Origin: Variovorax sp. E3
GTDB taxonomy: Bacteria > Pseudomonadota > Gammaproteobacteria > Burkholderiales > Burkholderiaceae_C
DNA length: 36,418 bases
Direction of reading: 5' to 3'
Assembly: GCF_016082275.1 (NCBI RefSeq)
Contig: NZ_MOWM01000068.1
Span: forward strand, 1 to 36,418
How positions within the stretch are numbered: the first letter of the stretch is position 1; each line of letters starts with the position of its first letter. The notes beneath the pieces are model-generated. The model did no database searches and was not told the origin of the DNA. It saw nothing but the letters and a program-made list of their open reading frames with translations. Shown piece by piece: positions 1-8,043 of this stretch. A program made the position numbers and the translations under genes.

Positions 1-1995
1 GGCGGGGCCAACAGCAACGGCGGCGCGAACGGCGGCAACGGCGCGGGCGGCGTGGGTGTGCTGGGCGCCAACATGGCCATCACCAACAGCGGCAGCATCG
101 CGGGCGGGCTGGGCGGCGACGGCGTGACGCGCGCTGCGGCGGTCGAGTTCACCGGCGGCGCCAACAGCCTGACCTTGAACACGGGCATGTCGCTGTCGGG
201 CGCCATTGCCATCGACAGCGGCGCCACCGCCAGCGTGATCGCGGGCGCCGACGGCCTGAGCGTGGGCAGCGCCCTGCTGCTGGGCGGCACGGGCACCATC
301 GACACCAACGGCCACAACCTGGGCTGGTCGGGCCCCATCTCGGGCGGCAGCGACCTGGTGAAGAGCGGCGCGGGCACGCTGACGCTGAGCGGCGCCAACA
401 CCTACACCGGCGGCACCAACGTCGCGGCCGGCACGCTGGCCGCGGGCGCGGCCAACACCTTCAGCAGCGCCAGCGCCTTCAACGTGGCCTCGGGCGCCAC
501 GCTGGACCTGGCGGGCCGCAGCCAGACGGTGGCCTCGCTCACCAACAGCGGCACGGTCTCGCTGGTGGGCAGCGCGCCGGGCACCACGCTCACGGTCAAC
601 GGGCCGTGGGTGGGCAACGGCGGCACGCTGCGCCTGGGTACCGCGCTGGGCAACAGCGCCAGCGCGAGCGACCGGCTGATCCTGAGCGGCAACACGGCCA
701 TCGCCAGCGGCACGACCAACGTGCAGATCACCAACCTGGGCGGGCTGGGCGCGCTGACCAGCGGCAACGGCATCGAGGTCATCAGCGCGCTGAACGGCGC
801 GACCACCACCGCGCAGACCACCAAGAGCGCCTTCAGCCTGGCGGGCGGCCACGTGGATGCCGGCGCCTACCAGTACCGGCTGTACGCGGCCGACGCCAGC
901 GGCGCGGGCAACAACTGGTACCTGCGCTCCACCGTCACGGTCGATCCGGCCACCGGCGCCGTCGTCGGCGGCGGCGGTGCCGCGGCCGGTGGCAGCGGTG
1001 GCGGCGGCACTGGCAGCGGCGGCGTGCTCGTGCCGACCTACCGCGCCGAAGTGCCGCTGTACGCGGCGCTGCCCGAGCAACTGCGCCAGTCCAACCTGAT
1101 CATGCTGGGCAACCTGCACCAGCGCGTGGGCGACGACGGCCCGGCCGGCGCGCCGCCGGAGCTGGGCTACCGCCAGGCCTGGGCGCGCATCATCAGCGCC
1201 GACCGCACCATCGGCCAGGGCGGCACGGTCAGCCCCACCAGCTCGGGGCGGCTCATGGGCTTCCAGGCCGGCACCGACCTGTGGGCCGACGCCCACTGGC
1301 GCACCGGCATCTACGTCGGCCAACTCGACGGCGACATGCGCGTGAACGGCTTCGTCGGCGGCCTGCAGAACTACGCGGCCGGCACCAACAACCTGCGCAG
1401 CCAGTACCTGGGCGCCTACGCCACCTGGAAGAACGACAGCGGCCTGTACGTGGACGGCGTGCTGCAGGCCGGGCGCCACCGCTACACCGCGTCGCCCGCG
1501 CTGGGCTTCTCGAGCGCGGGCAAGGGCAGCAGCCTGCTTGCGTCGATCGAGGTCGGGCAGGCATTTCCGCTGGGCTCCAACTGGACCATCGAGCCGCAGT
1601 TGCAGCTGGTGCATCAGCGCATCCGCCTGGACGACAGCGGCATCGTCGGCGCGCTGGTGCAGCAGAACAACCACAACGGCTGGCTGGTGCGCGCGGGCGT
1701 GCGCGTGAAGGGCGAGATCGCCACCAGCGCCGGCGCGCTGCAGCCCTATGTGCGCTTCAACGTCTACCGCAGCGGCAGCGGCACCGACGTCGCCAGCTTC
1801 GTCGGGCCGGCCGCCACCACCAACATCGCCACGCGCACCGGCGGCACCAGCAGCGAGCTGGCGGTCGGCGCCACGCTGCAGCTGACGCCGAGCACGAGCC
1901 TCTATGCGGAGGTGGGCAAGCTGTGGGCCTCGGGCGGCGATACGCGCACGAGGAGCGGCGTGAACGGCACCGTGGGGGTGAAGATCCGCTGGTGA
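1..1995 (+). CDS. Autotransporter (type Va secretion) C-terminal part, 5' end outside window
   Basis: The frame is open from the first base, so this is the 3' part of a longer gene (664 codons visible). The first ~320 residues are Gly/Ala/Asn/Thr-rich beta-helix passenger. A passenger-associated transport repeat lies around bases 355-445 (SGAGTLTLSGANTYTGGT). A Gly/Ser-rich linker follows (bases ~960-1025), then an AC-type segment with TYRAEVPLYAALPEQLR. From about base 1165 the sequence matches the ~280-residue autotransporter beta-barrel (WARIISADRTIGQGG), and it ends in an aromatic residue (KIRW), the usual signal for outer-membrane insertion by BAM. By family knowledge it is an outer-membrane protein that exports its own passenger, most likely an adhesin. 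The passenger's function cannot be read here. Confidence 0.93.
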   Translation, partial: GGANSNGGANGGNGAGGVGVLGANMAITNSGSIAGGLGGDGVTRAAAVEFTGGANSLTLNTGMSLSGAIAIDSGATASVIAGADGLSVGSALLLGGTGTIDTNGHNLGWSGPISGGSDLVKSGAGTLTLSGANTYTGGTNVAAGTLAAGAANTFSSASAFNVASGATLDLAGRSQTVASLTNSGTVSLVGSAPGTTLTVNGPWVGNGGTLRLGTALGNSASASDRLILSGNTAIASGTTNVQITNLGGLGALTSGNGIEVISALNGATTTAQTTKSAFSLAGGHVDAGAYQYRLYAADASGAGNNWYLRSTVTVDPATGAVVGGGGAAAGGSGGGGTGSGGVLVPTYRAEVPLYAALPEQLRQSNLIMLGNLHQRVGDDGPAGAPPELGYRQAWARIISADRTIGQGGTVSPTSSGRLMGFQAGTDLWADAHWRTGIYVGQLDGDMRVNGFVGGLQNYAAGTNNLRSQYLGAYATWKNDSGLYVDGVLQAGRHRYTASPALGFSSAGKGSSLLASIEVGQAFPLGSNWTIEPQLQLVHQRIRLDDSGIVGALVQQNNHNGWLVRAGVRVKGEIATSAGALQPYVRFNVYRSGSGTDVASFVGPAATTNIATRTGGTSSELAVGATLQLTPSTSLYAEVGKLWASGGDTRTRSGVNGTVGVKIRW

Positions 1996-2001
1996 TGCAC
2001 G

Positions 2002-2018
2002 GCGGCCGCGCGGGCCGC
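2002..2018. terminator. GC hairpin in the convergent gap
   Basis: GCGGCC-GCGCG-GGCCGC forms a 6-bp stem with a 5-nt loop in the 27-bp gap between two converging genes. There is no T-tract on either strand, so it is at best a pause or bidirectional terminator element. Confidence 0.3.
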
Positions 2019-2022
2019 TCGT

Positions 2023-3084
2023 TCAGTGCGGCGCCGCGCCGGCCGCGTCCGCGCGGACCGTTTCGACGACGGACAGCACCGCGTCGATCACCGCACGCGG
2101 GTTGTCGAACTGGATGTCGTGTCCCGCATCGGGCACCAGCACGTGCTTGCTGCGCGACGACCACGTCGCCATTTCCGCGTGCAGCTGCGCCCAGATGGCC
2201 TGCACCTTCTGGCCTTGCTCCGGCGTGATCTGCATGCCGCGCAATTCGGCCGCCGTGTAGGGCGCCATGGCCGTCAGCACCACCAGCGGGCGATTGCCCA
2301 GGCTTGTGAAGTCGCGCGTCTCGGCGAGCGTGCCGCCGGGGGCGTCCATTGCATCGTTTTCCGCGAGCTGCGTGCGCATCGACAGCGGTGCGAACGCGCG
2401 AACCGCCTGCGCGTCGTGCGCCGTCTGGTTCGGCGCGCGCGACATCCGCGCCCAGACCGCCGCACGCAACAGCCCCGACCACGCCAGCGCCACGCCGATG
2501 CGCGAGGCAAGCGAGCGCGTCTCGGTCATGAACGCGGCCACGCGCGCGACCTGGTCGGGGTGCGAGGGATCGACCAGCACCAGCCCCGCCACTTCGGCGC
2601 CGAACTGCTTCGTGAAATTCATTGCGTAGAGGCCGCCCATCGACTGCCCGACCAGCACGAACGGGCCGTGCTCGCCCGCCGCCGCCAGCGCCGCGTGCAG
2701 GTCTTGCGCGACCTGCTTCGCGCTGTAGGGCGCGGTGGAAGGGTCGCTCCACATCACCCCCGCGCGGCTGTACGCGCAAGCCCGCGTGTGCGCCGCGACT
2801 TGCGGTTGCACCGGCGCCCAGCCGAGCGAGCCGTCGAGGCTCAGCCCCGCCTCGAACACGACCGTGGGCGAGCCGGTGCCCCGGCAGTCGAGCTGCAGGC
2901 GCCGCCCGCCACCCACGTCGACCATCTTCCCGGGCGGCGGAAACTCGCGCACGGCGCGATAGCGGCCGGCCTGCTCGAAGACCACGCCCATGAGGACCAT
3001 GAAGGCGACGAATGCCGCCACTGCCACCGCGATGCGCATCACCATCCGTTTCAACGAGGGCTTCACTGCAACGGATGGTGCCAT
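2023..3084 (-). CDS. Alpha/beta hydrolase with N-terminal membrane anchor
   Basis: A 353-residue alpha/beta-hydrolase fold protein. Residues ~14-36 are a hydrophobic segment that would act as signal anchor or uncleaved signal. The fold begins with TVVFEAGLSLD (residues 74-84). The nucleophile elbow is GQSMGG with Ser148, and the C-terminal histidine is His322 in DAGHDIQF. The acid is not obvious: VLVDPSH (Asp172) follows an earlier strand, and the usual position after strand 7 (PLVVLTAMAP) has no Asp or Glu. It starts 21 bp after the DUF6134 gene on the same strand and is probably cotranscribed with it. The substrate is unknown; esterase- or lipase-like activity is an inference from the fold and lipid-type neighbours. 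Confidence 0.87.
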   Translation of the reverse strand: MAPSVAVKPSLKRMVMRIAVAVAAFVAFMVLMGVVFEQAGRYRAVREFPPPGKMVDVGGGRRLQLDCRGTGSPTVVFEAGLSLDGSLGWAPVQPQVAAHTRACAYSRAGVMWSDPSTAPYSAKQVAQDLHAALAAAGEHGPFVLVGQSMGGLYAMNFTKQFGAEVAGLVLVDPSHPDQVARVAAFMTETRSLASRIGVALAWSGLLRAAVWARMSRAPNQTAHDAQAVRAFAPLSMRTQLAENDAMDAPGGTLAETRDFTSLGNRPLVVLTAMAPYTAAELRGMQITPEQGQKVQAIWAQLHAEMATWSSRSKHVLVPDAGHDIQFDNPRAVIDAVLSVVETVRADAAGAAPH

Positions 3085-3105
3085 TGCCGGCGGCGCGCCG
3101 CCACC

Positions 3106-3780
3106 CTATTTGAGCCGGTAGCTGAGCTTGCGGTTGCCGCTGACCGTGGAGTCGAGCCCCAGCCAGTCGCCCTGCTGCGAATACCAGACGTCGATGGGTT
3201 GCGCGTCGGTCGCGATGCGCCAGCGCGTGGCCGCCACCTGCTGGCCGCGCACGTCGACCATGCCGCTGCCGGCCTTGCTGATCTGCACCGGCTCGATCTT
3301 GCCGCTCTGCGCATTCAGCAGCTTGTCTTGCGTGCGAATGGCGGGGTTCCAGTAGGCGAAGCTCATGACACAGCCATCGACCGACTGCCTGCCCTTGGGC
3401 GTGACCACGGCCAGTGCGTTGTCGCCCACGGGTTCGGCGCTCACCTTCTCGGGCGTGCCGTCGTCGTCGGTCTTCGACGTGAGCCGGCGCAGGCAGTCGC
3501 CGTGCCACATCTCGGTGGCCGTGTGCTGGTAGCGGTAGACCGTCACGCCCAGCAGCTTGACCGCGAAGCGCGCCTCGCTCACCAGCTTGCGCTCGTTGCC
3601 CGTGGTGGCCAGCGCGAAGCGGTGCTCGCCGATGGGCGAATCGTCGAGCAGCACCCGAAAGTCCCATTCGCCGCCAGCGGGCCCGGCGGCCGAGGCAGTA
3701 GCCGCCCCACTCGACAGTGCGGCCCACGCGGCCAGCATCAAGACCCAGGAGTGCTTCTTCTTCTTTGCTGCTGTTCTCAT
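3106..3780 (-). CDS. DUF6134 family secreted protein
   Basis: A 224-residue protein with a basic N-terminus (RTAAKKKKHS) and a hydrophobic segment ending in ATASAAG, a typical Sec signal peptide. The mature part has WDFRVLLDDSPIGEHRF near the start and DVWYSQQGDWLGLDS near the end, the pattern I associate with DUF6134, a beta-rich periplasmic family of unknown function with a lipocalin/LolA-like feel. Its ATG overlaps the stop of the DUF1295 gene by 4 bp, so the two are translationally coupled. I infer a periplasmic partner to the upstream membrane and methyltransferase genes. The family name rests on recognition, not a search. Confidence 0.8.
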   Translation of the reverse strand: MRTAAKKKKHSWVLMLAAWAALSSGAATASAAGPAGGEWDFRVLLDDSPIGEHRFALATTGNERKLVSEARFAVKLLGVTVYRYQHTATEMWHGDCLRRLTSKTDDDGTPEKVSAEPVGDNALAVVTPKGRQSVDGCVMSFAYWNPAIRTQDKLLNAQSGKIEPVQISKAGSGMVDVRGQQVAATRWRIATDAQPIDVWYSQQGDWLGLDSTVSGNRKLSYRLK

Positions 3781-4586
3781 GACGCCTTGTGGTTGTTGCT
3801 GCTGCTGCCGCGCACGGGCCCCGGCACGAAGGCGTTGGTGCGCGCGATGTAGTCACGGTACGCCGGCCGGCGCTCGCCGATGTCGCCTTCGAGCATGCTG
3901 ACACCCGAGACCTTCAGCAGCAGCCAGGTCATGAGCAACGGCGACACCACGCTCCATGCCCCGCCCCACCCCGCGCCGCCGACGGCCAGCAGCCACAGGC
4001 CCCACCAGACGCAGGCCTCGCCGAAGTAGTTGGGGTGGCGCGTGTAGCGCCACAGGCCGCGGTCCATCACCTGGCCCTTGCTGGCCGCATTGGCACGGAA
4101 GCGCGCCATCTGCGCGTCGCCGATCGCCTCGAAAAAGATGCCGAACAGCGCCAGCCCGATGCCCAGCACGTCGAGCGCGCCCAACGGCCGCACCGCCGTC
4201 ATGCCGGGCAGGAACGGCGCGGAGACGACCCACGCCAGCACCGCCTGCAGCGCGAACACCAGGTACAGGCTCTTGAAGCCGAAGTTCGGCTGGTTGCGCG
4301 CGCGAATCGCCTGGTAGCGGCGGTCTTCGCCGTGGCCCCAGTTGCGCCAGGTGATGAACAGGCACAGCCGCACCGCCCACGCCGCGCCCAGCACCGCCAT
4401 GCAAAGCCCGCGCAGCGTCTGCGCCGGCAGCAGCACGAAATAGACGAGCCCCGCGCCCACGATGCAGACCGGCCACATGCGGTCGATCAGGCTCGCGTCA
4501 TGGCGAACGAGGCTGGCCACCCAGGTCAGGAAGGCCAGCGATGCCGTCAGGGCCAGGCCCGCGAGCGCAACCTGCACCCCACTCAT
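3777..4586 (-). CDS. DUF1295 membrane protein (steroid 5-alpha-reductase-like)
   Basis: A multi-pass membrane protein of 269 residues from the chosen ATG. The C-terminal third carries GLWRYTRHPNYFGEACVWWG, the RHPNYxGE motif shared by DUF1295, steroid 5-alpha-reductases and isoprenylcysteine methyltransferases, where it helps bind NADPH or S-adenosylmethionine. An upstream in-frame start at 4643 would add 19 non-hydrophobic residues. I prefer 4586 because it is preceded by AGGGG and the hydrophobic stretch starts directly after it. The gene lies between a methyltransferase and a DUF6134 protein. Related DUF1295 proteins act on lipid or sterol double bonds, so a fatty-acyl reduction step is plausible but not shown. 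Confidence 0.88.
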   Translation of the reverse strand: MSGVQVALAGLALTASLAFLTWVASLVRHDASLIDRMWPVCIVGAGLVYFVLLPAQTLRGLCMAVLGAAWAVRLCLFITWRNWGHGEDRRYQAIRARNQPNFGFKSLYLVFALQAVLAWVVSAPFLPGMTAVRPLGALDVLGIGLALFGIFFEAIGDAQMARFRANAASKGQVMDRGLWRYTRHPNYFGEACVWWGLWLLAVGGAGWGGAWSVVSPLLMTWLLLKVSGVSMLEGDIGERRPAYRDYIARTNAFVPGPVRGSSSNNHKAS

Positions 4587-4625
4587 GCTGAAAACGCCCC
4601 TGCAATTCGGTGGAACACCGTGGAA

Positions 4626-4702
4626 CCGGCTTTGCCGGGCCACTGGTGTTGCCCCCGGTAGGGGGAAGGAGAAGCGACACGAAGTGCGCGAAGCCTGGGG
4701 GC
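4626..4702. repeat. Dispersed GC-rich palindromic repeat (REP-like)
   Basis: The 121-bp gap between the DUF1295 and methyltransferase genes holds stacked inverted repeats: CCGGC-TTT-GCCGG (4626-4638), CCCCC-GGTA-GGGGG (4652-4665) and an outer GCCCCC (4651-4656) with GGGGGC (4697-4702). The style matches intergenic repeats I recall from Comamonadaceae genomes. It may act as a transcript-processing or partial termination element inside the operon. Confidence 0.5.
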
Positions 4703-4707
4703 GAGCC

Positions 4708-5754
4708 TCATGACGCGCGGCGCTCGAAGAGATAGTGGCTCACCCACCAACGCTGGCCCTGGTCGAAACCGAACAGCTCCGCCACCGACATGAAGAACAG
4801 CCGCCAGCGCGTCCACCACACGTTGGCCTCGGCGCCGTAGGTGGCCTGGAACAACGGGCGCAGCGTGTCGCGGCGCTCGTCCATGTTGCGCAGCCAGGCC
4901 TCGGCCGTGCGCTGGTAGTGGCTGCCTTCCCAGCGCCAGCGGCGCAGCAGGCGCAAGTCGTCCTGGCAGTGCAGCGCCAGGTCGTCGCTGGGCATCATGC
5001 CGCCGGAGAAGAAGTACTTGCTCATCCAGTCGCTCGGGTCGCGCACCTCGAACGGGTACGGCGCCTCCTTGTGCGCGAACACGTGCATGAAGAAGCGCCC
5101 GCCCGGCTGCAGCCAGCGCGCCACGTTGGCAAAGGCCTGCGGCCAGTTGCGCAGGTGCTCGAACATTTCGACGGACACCACGCGGTCGAAGCGCTCGTCG
5201 GTGTCGAACACGTTGATGTCGCGCGTCAGCACGCGCACGTTGCGCAGGCCGCGTTGCACCGCCTGGGCCTCGATGTATTCGCGCTGGGAGTTGGAGTTGG
5301 ACAGCGCCGTGATGCGGCTGCCCGGATAGTGCTCGGCCATCCAGAGCGTGAGCGAGCCCCAGCCGCAGCCCAGCTCCAGCACGTCTTGCCCGTCGGCAAG
5401 GCCCGCGCGTTCACACGTGGCGGCCAGCGCGGCCGACTCGGCCTCTTCCAGCGTGCGCGTGCCCTCGGGCCAGTAGCAACTGCTGTACTTGCGGTGATTT
5501 CCCAGCACTTCGCCGAAAAAGGCGGCGGGGACTTCGTAGTGCTGCTCGTTGGCTTTTTCGGGCAGGGGCGCCAGGTTGGCGGCGCCCATGCGGGCGACGA
5601 AGTCTTGCGTCAGATCGGCCACGGCCAGGGCGTTGCCGGCCTGCAGCTCCGTGAGCCGGTCTTTCAGCAGCCGGCGGATCCCCTGGCGCACCACGGTGTC
5701 GGGCACCAGGCCCTTTTCGACCCAGCGGATGGCGAATGCGATGTCCTGCGGCAT
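4708..5754 (-). CDS. SAM methyltransferase, coclaurine N-methyltransferase / cyclopropane fatty acid synthase-like
   Basis: A 348-residue class I methyltransferase. ELGCGWGS (residues 127-134) is SAM motif I. EKANEQHYEVPAAFF (66-80), KYSSCYWPEGT and VSVEMFEHLRNW are the hallmark blocks of the cyclopropane-synthase superfamily in its coclaurine N-methyltransferase-like branch. The E. coli Cfa N-terminal lipid-binding module is absent, and the length fits the CNMT-like branch (~350) rather than Cfa (~380). AGGAG lies 7 nt before the ATG. It is first in the minus-strand set with DUF1295, DUF6134 and hydrolase genes. The acceptor could be a lipid double bond or an amine; the neighbours favour a lipid, but that is inference. 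Confidence 0.88.
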   Translation of the reverse strand: MPQDIAFAIRWVEKGLVPDTVVRQGIRRLLKDRLTELQAGNALAVADLTQDFVARMGAANLAPLPEKANEQHYEVPAAFFGEVLGNHRKYSSCYWPEGTRTLEEAESAALAATCERAGLADGQDVLELGCGWGSLTLWMAEHYPGSRITALSNSNSQREYIEAQAVQRGLRNVRVLTRDINVFDTDERFDRVVSVEMFEHLRNWPQAFANVARWLQPGGRFFMHVFAHKEAPYPFEVRDPSDWMSKYFFSGGMMPSDDLALHCQDDLRLLRRWRWEGSHYQRTAEAWLRNMDERRDTLRPLFQATYGAEANVWWTRWRLFFMSVAELFGFDQGQRWWVSHYLFERRAS

Positions 5755-5877
5755 GGGGTTCTCCTGGAGAAAGGCACGCGGGGGTGCGCGCCGTCAGCGC
5801 CTGTACGCAGCAGGATCGATTTTGGATGAGGTCATCGCGCGCGACATGCTCAAGCCGACGGTGGGCGCACCTGAAAC

Positions 5878-5908
5878 AAAAAAACAGACCCCGAAGCCCG
5901 TTTTTCGG
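5878..5908 (-). terminator. Possible terminator after the lipoprotein gene
   Basis: Read on the minus strand, a CCGAA/TTCGG stem with an 8-nt loop is followed 6 nt later by seven T residues, just after the lipoprotein stop codon. The stem is short and its distance to the T-tract is unusual, so support is weak. The rest of the 174-bp gap to the methyltransferase gene shows no other feature. Confidence 0.3.
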
Positions 5909-5928
5909 CAACCGACCACCGCCACCAA

Positions 5929-6804
5929 CTACTTGGGCGAGTAGGTCATCTTCGTCACGACCAACGGCGCTTTCGGCTCGATTCCCTTGAGCAGTTGACC
6001 CCGATAGGGGCCGTCGGCAGCCAGCCAGAACTCCTTCGTGGTGTCCTTCGTGATCACCGAAGAGCCAACCGTGATCTTCAGCGAGAGCCTGCAGGTATTG
6101 AATGTTCCAAGCGGCGTAGTCAACGCCTCCCGCCCGTGGTAAGTGAGTTCGGCGTTTGCGGGCACGGAGGTGGTGGGGCTACTCCCGCTGCGGGAGGCCG
6201 TGGTCTTCGCGATCGAGGTTCGCTGGCTCACGACCTGCCCAGCCTTCATGTCGACCGGAAACGCGAAAGGCGGCGCAAAGACCTGAGATTCGGTGGTGAC
6301 CTCTTCCGCAGAAAAACCTGCGGGAAGCGAAGCCAGAAACTTCGGGTCCAGCTTGCTTTTGTAGATGGTCGCCTTTCCGTAGAGCAGGATGCTGCCGCCC
6401 ACAAGATCCTTGTATTCCTTCTGGACGGTCGTCAGCACCACCTGAGGCAGATCGACGGTTTTCGAGTCGACGTTGAAGGCAATCGGATTTGCACCGCCAA
6501 ACGCCTCCCGCCCTTCGGTCACGCTCTTTCTGTGAAAGGAGGCCGTGGCCGGATCCGCCCCTGGTTTCACTGCGTCGAACTCCACGAGCGTTCCTTCGCG
6601 AAAGTCGGCTTCATTGAAGCAAGGCGCCGAACTGTCCGGCGCCGCCGGCTCTGCTGGTGCGGGCGTCGGTGCAGACGAAACGGGAAATGCGGGAAACCCT
6701 CCTCCGCCACCACTGCCGCCTCCACACGCGGAAATTGCCATGGTCGCAATTGCAATGGCAGCCAGCTTCAAACGTGACCCATTGTTGACATTTGTTTTTT
6801 TCAA
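5929..6804 (-). CDS. Hypothetical lipoprotein
   Basis: A 291-residue protein with a lysine-rich start (KKTNVNNGSRLK), a hydrophobic segment and the lipobox AISAC (Cys27), followed by a Gly-rich then Pro/Ala-rich spacer to about residue 57. This is typical of an outer-membrane-tethered lipoprotein. The rest is beta-like, with ELTYHGREALTTPLGTFNTC near residue 235, reminiscent of DUF3108-like or secreted beta-sandwich proteins, but I cannot assign a family. The start is TTG, supported by GGGAGAG 4-5 nt upstream; no ATG is better placed. A hairpin with T-tract lies immediately upstream of the ribosome binding site. Confidence 0.75.
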   Translation of the reverse strand: MKKTNVNNGSRLKLAAIAIATMAISACGGGSGGGGGFPAFPVSSAPTPAPAEPAAPDSSAPCFNEADFREGTLVEFDAVKPGADPATASFHRKSVTEGREAFGGANPIAFNVDSKTVDLPQVVLTTVQKEYKDLVGGSILLYGKATIYKSKLDPKFLASLPAGFSAEEVTTESQVFAPPFAFPVDMKAGQVVSQRTSIAKTTASRSGSSPTTSVPANAELTYHGREALTTPLGTFNTCRLSLKITVGSSVITKDTTKEFWLAADGPYRGQLLKGIEPKAPLVVTKMTYSPK

Positions 6805-6820
6805 GATCTCTCCCTTTAAA

Positions 6821-6843
6821 TAAAAACCGCCAATGGATGGCGG
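6821..6843 (-). terminator. Terminator-like hairpin in the lipoprotein leader
   Basis: CCGCCA-N5-TGGCGG forms a perfect 6-bp stem, directly followed on the minus strand by TTTTTA. It ends 16 bp before the TTG start of the lipoprotein gene, so it is either an attenuator in that gene's leader or the end of a minus-strand transcript whose source is not visible. On the plus strand the same stem is followed by a looser T-rich run. Confidence 0.55.
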
Positions 6844-7078
6844 CTTCTTATTTTTATGAAGATCTCATTGATCTACTTAGATCACTCGCTCCGATTGAGG
6901 AATAAGTCACCTCATGGCGCAACGCTTTCGAGTTCGCGCCCGGCACCGCTCCTCGAGAAGATCGAACGCATTCCCCGCAGAAAAACTAGCTGTCGGTGAA
7001 GATCTCTCCGAATCCCCGAAAGACCCAGCCAGCATCGGCCCAAGCGTAAACGGCCGTGAACTCGTTATTGATGCCACG

Positions 7079-7423
7079 ATGGACAAGAAGAAGTTCGTCT
7101 ACACGGCCGCTGCGTTCGCGGTCGTCCTTGCGGGAGCACACGGGATCGATTACCTTGTCGGCCTGCGCACCAATGCGCTGCCCGCATGCGATGCAGCGGA
7201 GGTCGTGCAGAAGGCCAAGAAGGTGATCAAGACCAGCCCGCTCGCCCAGTTGTTCGATATCCGGGACTTCGAGAGGCCGGCCGAGTCCGACTACGACTCG
7301 AAGGCGGAACGTCGCACCTGTGTGGCGATGCTGAAGACGGTGGCCGGGCAAGAGCGGGTGAAGTACACCGTTCAATGGCACGACAAGAAGGCCAAGATTT
7401 TCTGGCTGGAATTCCAGAACTGA
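7079..7423 (+). CDS. Hypothetical small membrane-anchored or secreted protein
   Basis: From ATG 7079 this is a 114-residue protein. It starts MDKKKFVYTAAAFAVVLAGA, a charged tip plus hydrophobic segment that fits a signal peptide or single anchor. The mature part has two cysteines (LPACDAAEVVQKAKK and ERRTCVAM) and a C-terminal YTVQWHDKKAKIFWLEF. An in-frame start at 6914 would add 55 Arg/Ser-rich residues with no hydrophobic character, which I judge to be untranslated. No clear Shine-Dalgarno precedes 7079. I recognise no family. It is followed after 13 bp by a second small gene on the same strand. Confidence 0.6.
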   Translation: MDKKKFVYTAAAFAVVLAGAHGIDYLVGLRTNALPACDAAEVVQKAKKVIKTSPLAQLFDIRDFERPAESDYDSKAERRTCVAMLKTVAGQERVKYTVQWHDKKAKIFWLEFQN

Positions 7424-7436
7424 ACGACGAGTCCCA

Positions 7437-7631
7437 ATGAACCGGCAAATTCTGAGGGACCGTCTGTCCCTCATCATCGGCTTCATCGACACCGATCCGA
7501 GAGGGAAGCAGACAGGCAGAGACGCAAGCTCACGGATCGTCGGGTACTACGACCCGAGGACGAACAAGACGATGGATGCACAGTCGCGGATCATCGGCAG
7601 CGGCAATTTGCTGGCGTCGTTGATTCGGTGA
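7437..7631 (+). CDS. Small repeat protein (64 aa), function unknown
   Basis: A 64-residue protein with an internal imperfect repeat: DASSRIVGYYD followed 16 residues later by DAQSRIIGSGN, joined by DPRTNKTM. Short repeats of the form x-G-R-I-x-G-x-Y-D occur in small beta-rich proteins (beta-flower-like families), which is the closest resemblance I can offer. It begins 13 bp after the preceding gene, so the pair is probably cotranscribed. There is no signal peptide or membrane segment. The repeat conservation argues for real coding; the function is unknown. Confidence 0.55.
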   Translation: MNRQILRDRLSLIIGFIDTDPRGKQTGRDASSRIVGYYDPRTNKTMDAQSRIIGSGNLLASLIR

Positions 7632-7769
7632 GCGTCATCCGTTCCTGACAGGGCTACTCGGACCGTCGATTGTTCGGAAGCTGTACGGTCGGTGATGAGC
7701 AAGGCCCGGCGGGGAAGGCTGGGTTGCCGCCCCCGGGAGATCGAGCGCCGCTGTTTGATGGCGCTACGC

Positions 7770-8033
7770 CTAAGACGAAGAGTCGATTAGCGCAGCAAGG
7801 CGGCGAAGCTCAGAAATGAGATATGGCACGTCTTGGCGTGCGTTGGCCATGAAATCGATGTCGGCATCAGACGCACCGTCAAGATCAATGCCACCACTTG
7901 TCCTGGATATGCAACTCGACCCACTTGAGTGGTCACGGCCCTCGATCATTCCTTTCCATGGTCCAGGTGCAGCAGCAGTCGCCCGCGCCTGAATTTCTGA
8001 AATTCGTTGCTCGTCGAGAAGATCTTTTTTCAT
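7770..8033 (-). CDS. Candidate immunity protein for the Rhs tail
   Basis: An 87-residue acidic protein starting 10 bp after the stop of the Rhs C-terminal gene, on the same strand. This is the standard position of the immunity gene in Rhs and other polymorphic toxin modules. It contains ARATAAAPGPW (residues ~17-27) and DADIDFMANARQDVPYLISE (~57-76). The pattern PGPW...D-x-x-F-x-A-x-A-R-x-D-V-P-x-L-I recurs in small phage and toxin-associated proteins. There is no signal peptide, so it would act in the cytoplasm. The immunity role is inferred from position and size; no match to a named immunity family can be shown from sequence alone. Confidence 0.6.
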   Translation of the reverse strand: MKKDLLDEQRISEIQARATAAAPGPWKGMIEGRDHSSGSSCISRTSGGIDLDGASDADIDFMANARQDVPYLISELRRLAALIDSSS

Positions 8034-8043
8034 TGGAGGAGGC

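Noticed and set aside
26..1020. Gly/Asn/Ala-rich repeats at the start as a possible DNA repeat array
   Set aside because: The repetitiveness is at protein level (beta-helix passenger and glycine linker) without fixed unit length in the DNA.
1757..3904. Very long antisense open frame across the hydrolase and DUF6134 genes
   Set aside because: Arg/Ala/Gly-rich composition with no family motifs; it is the shadow of GC-rich genes in the real frames.
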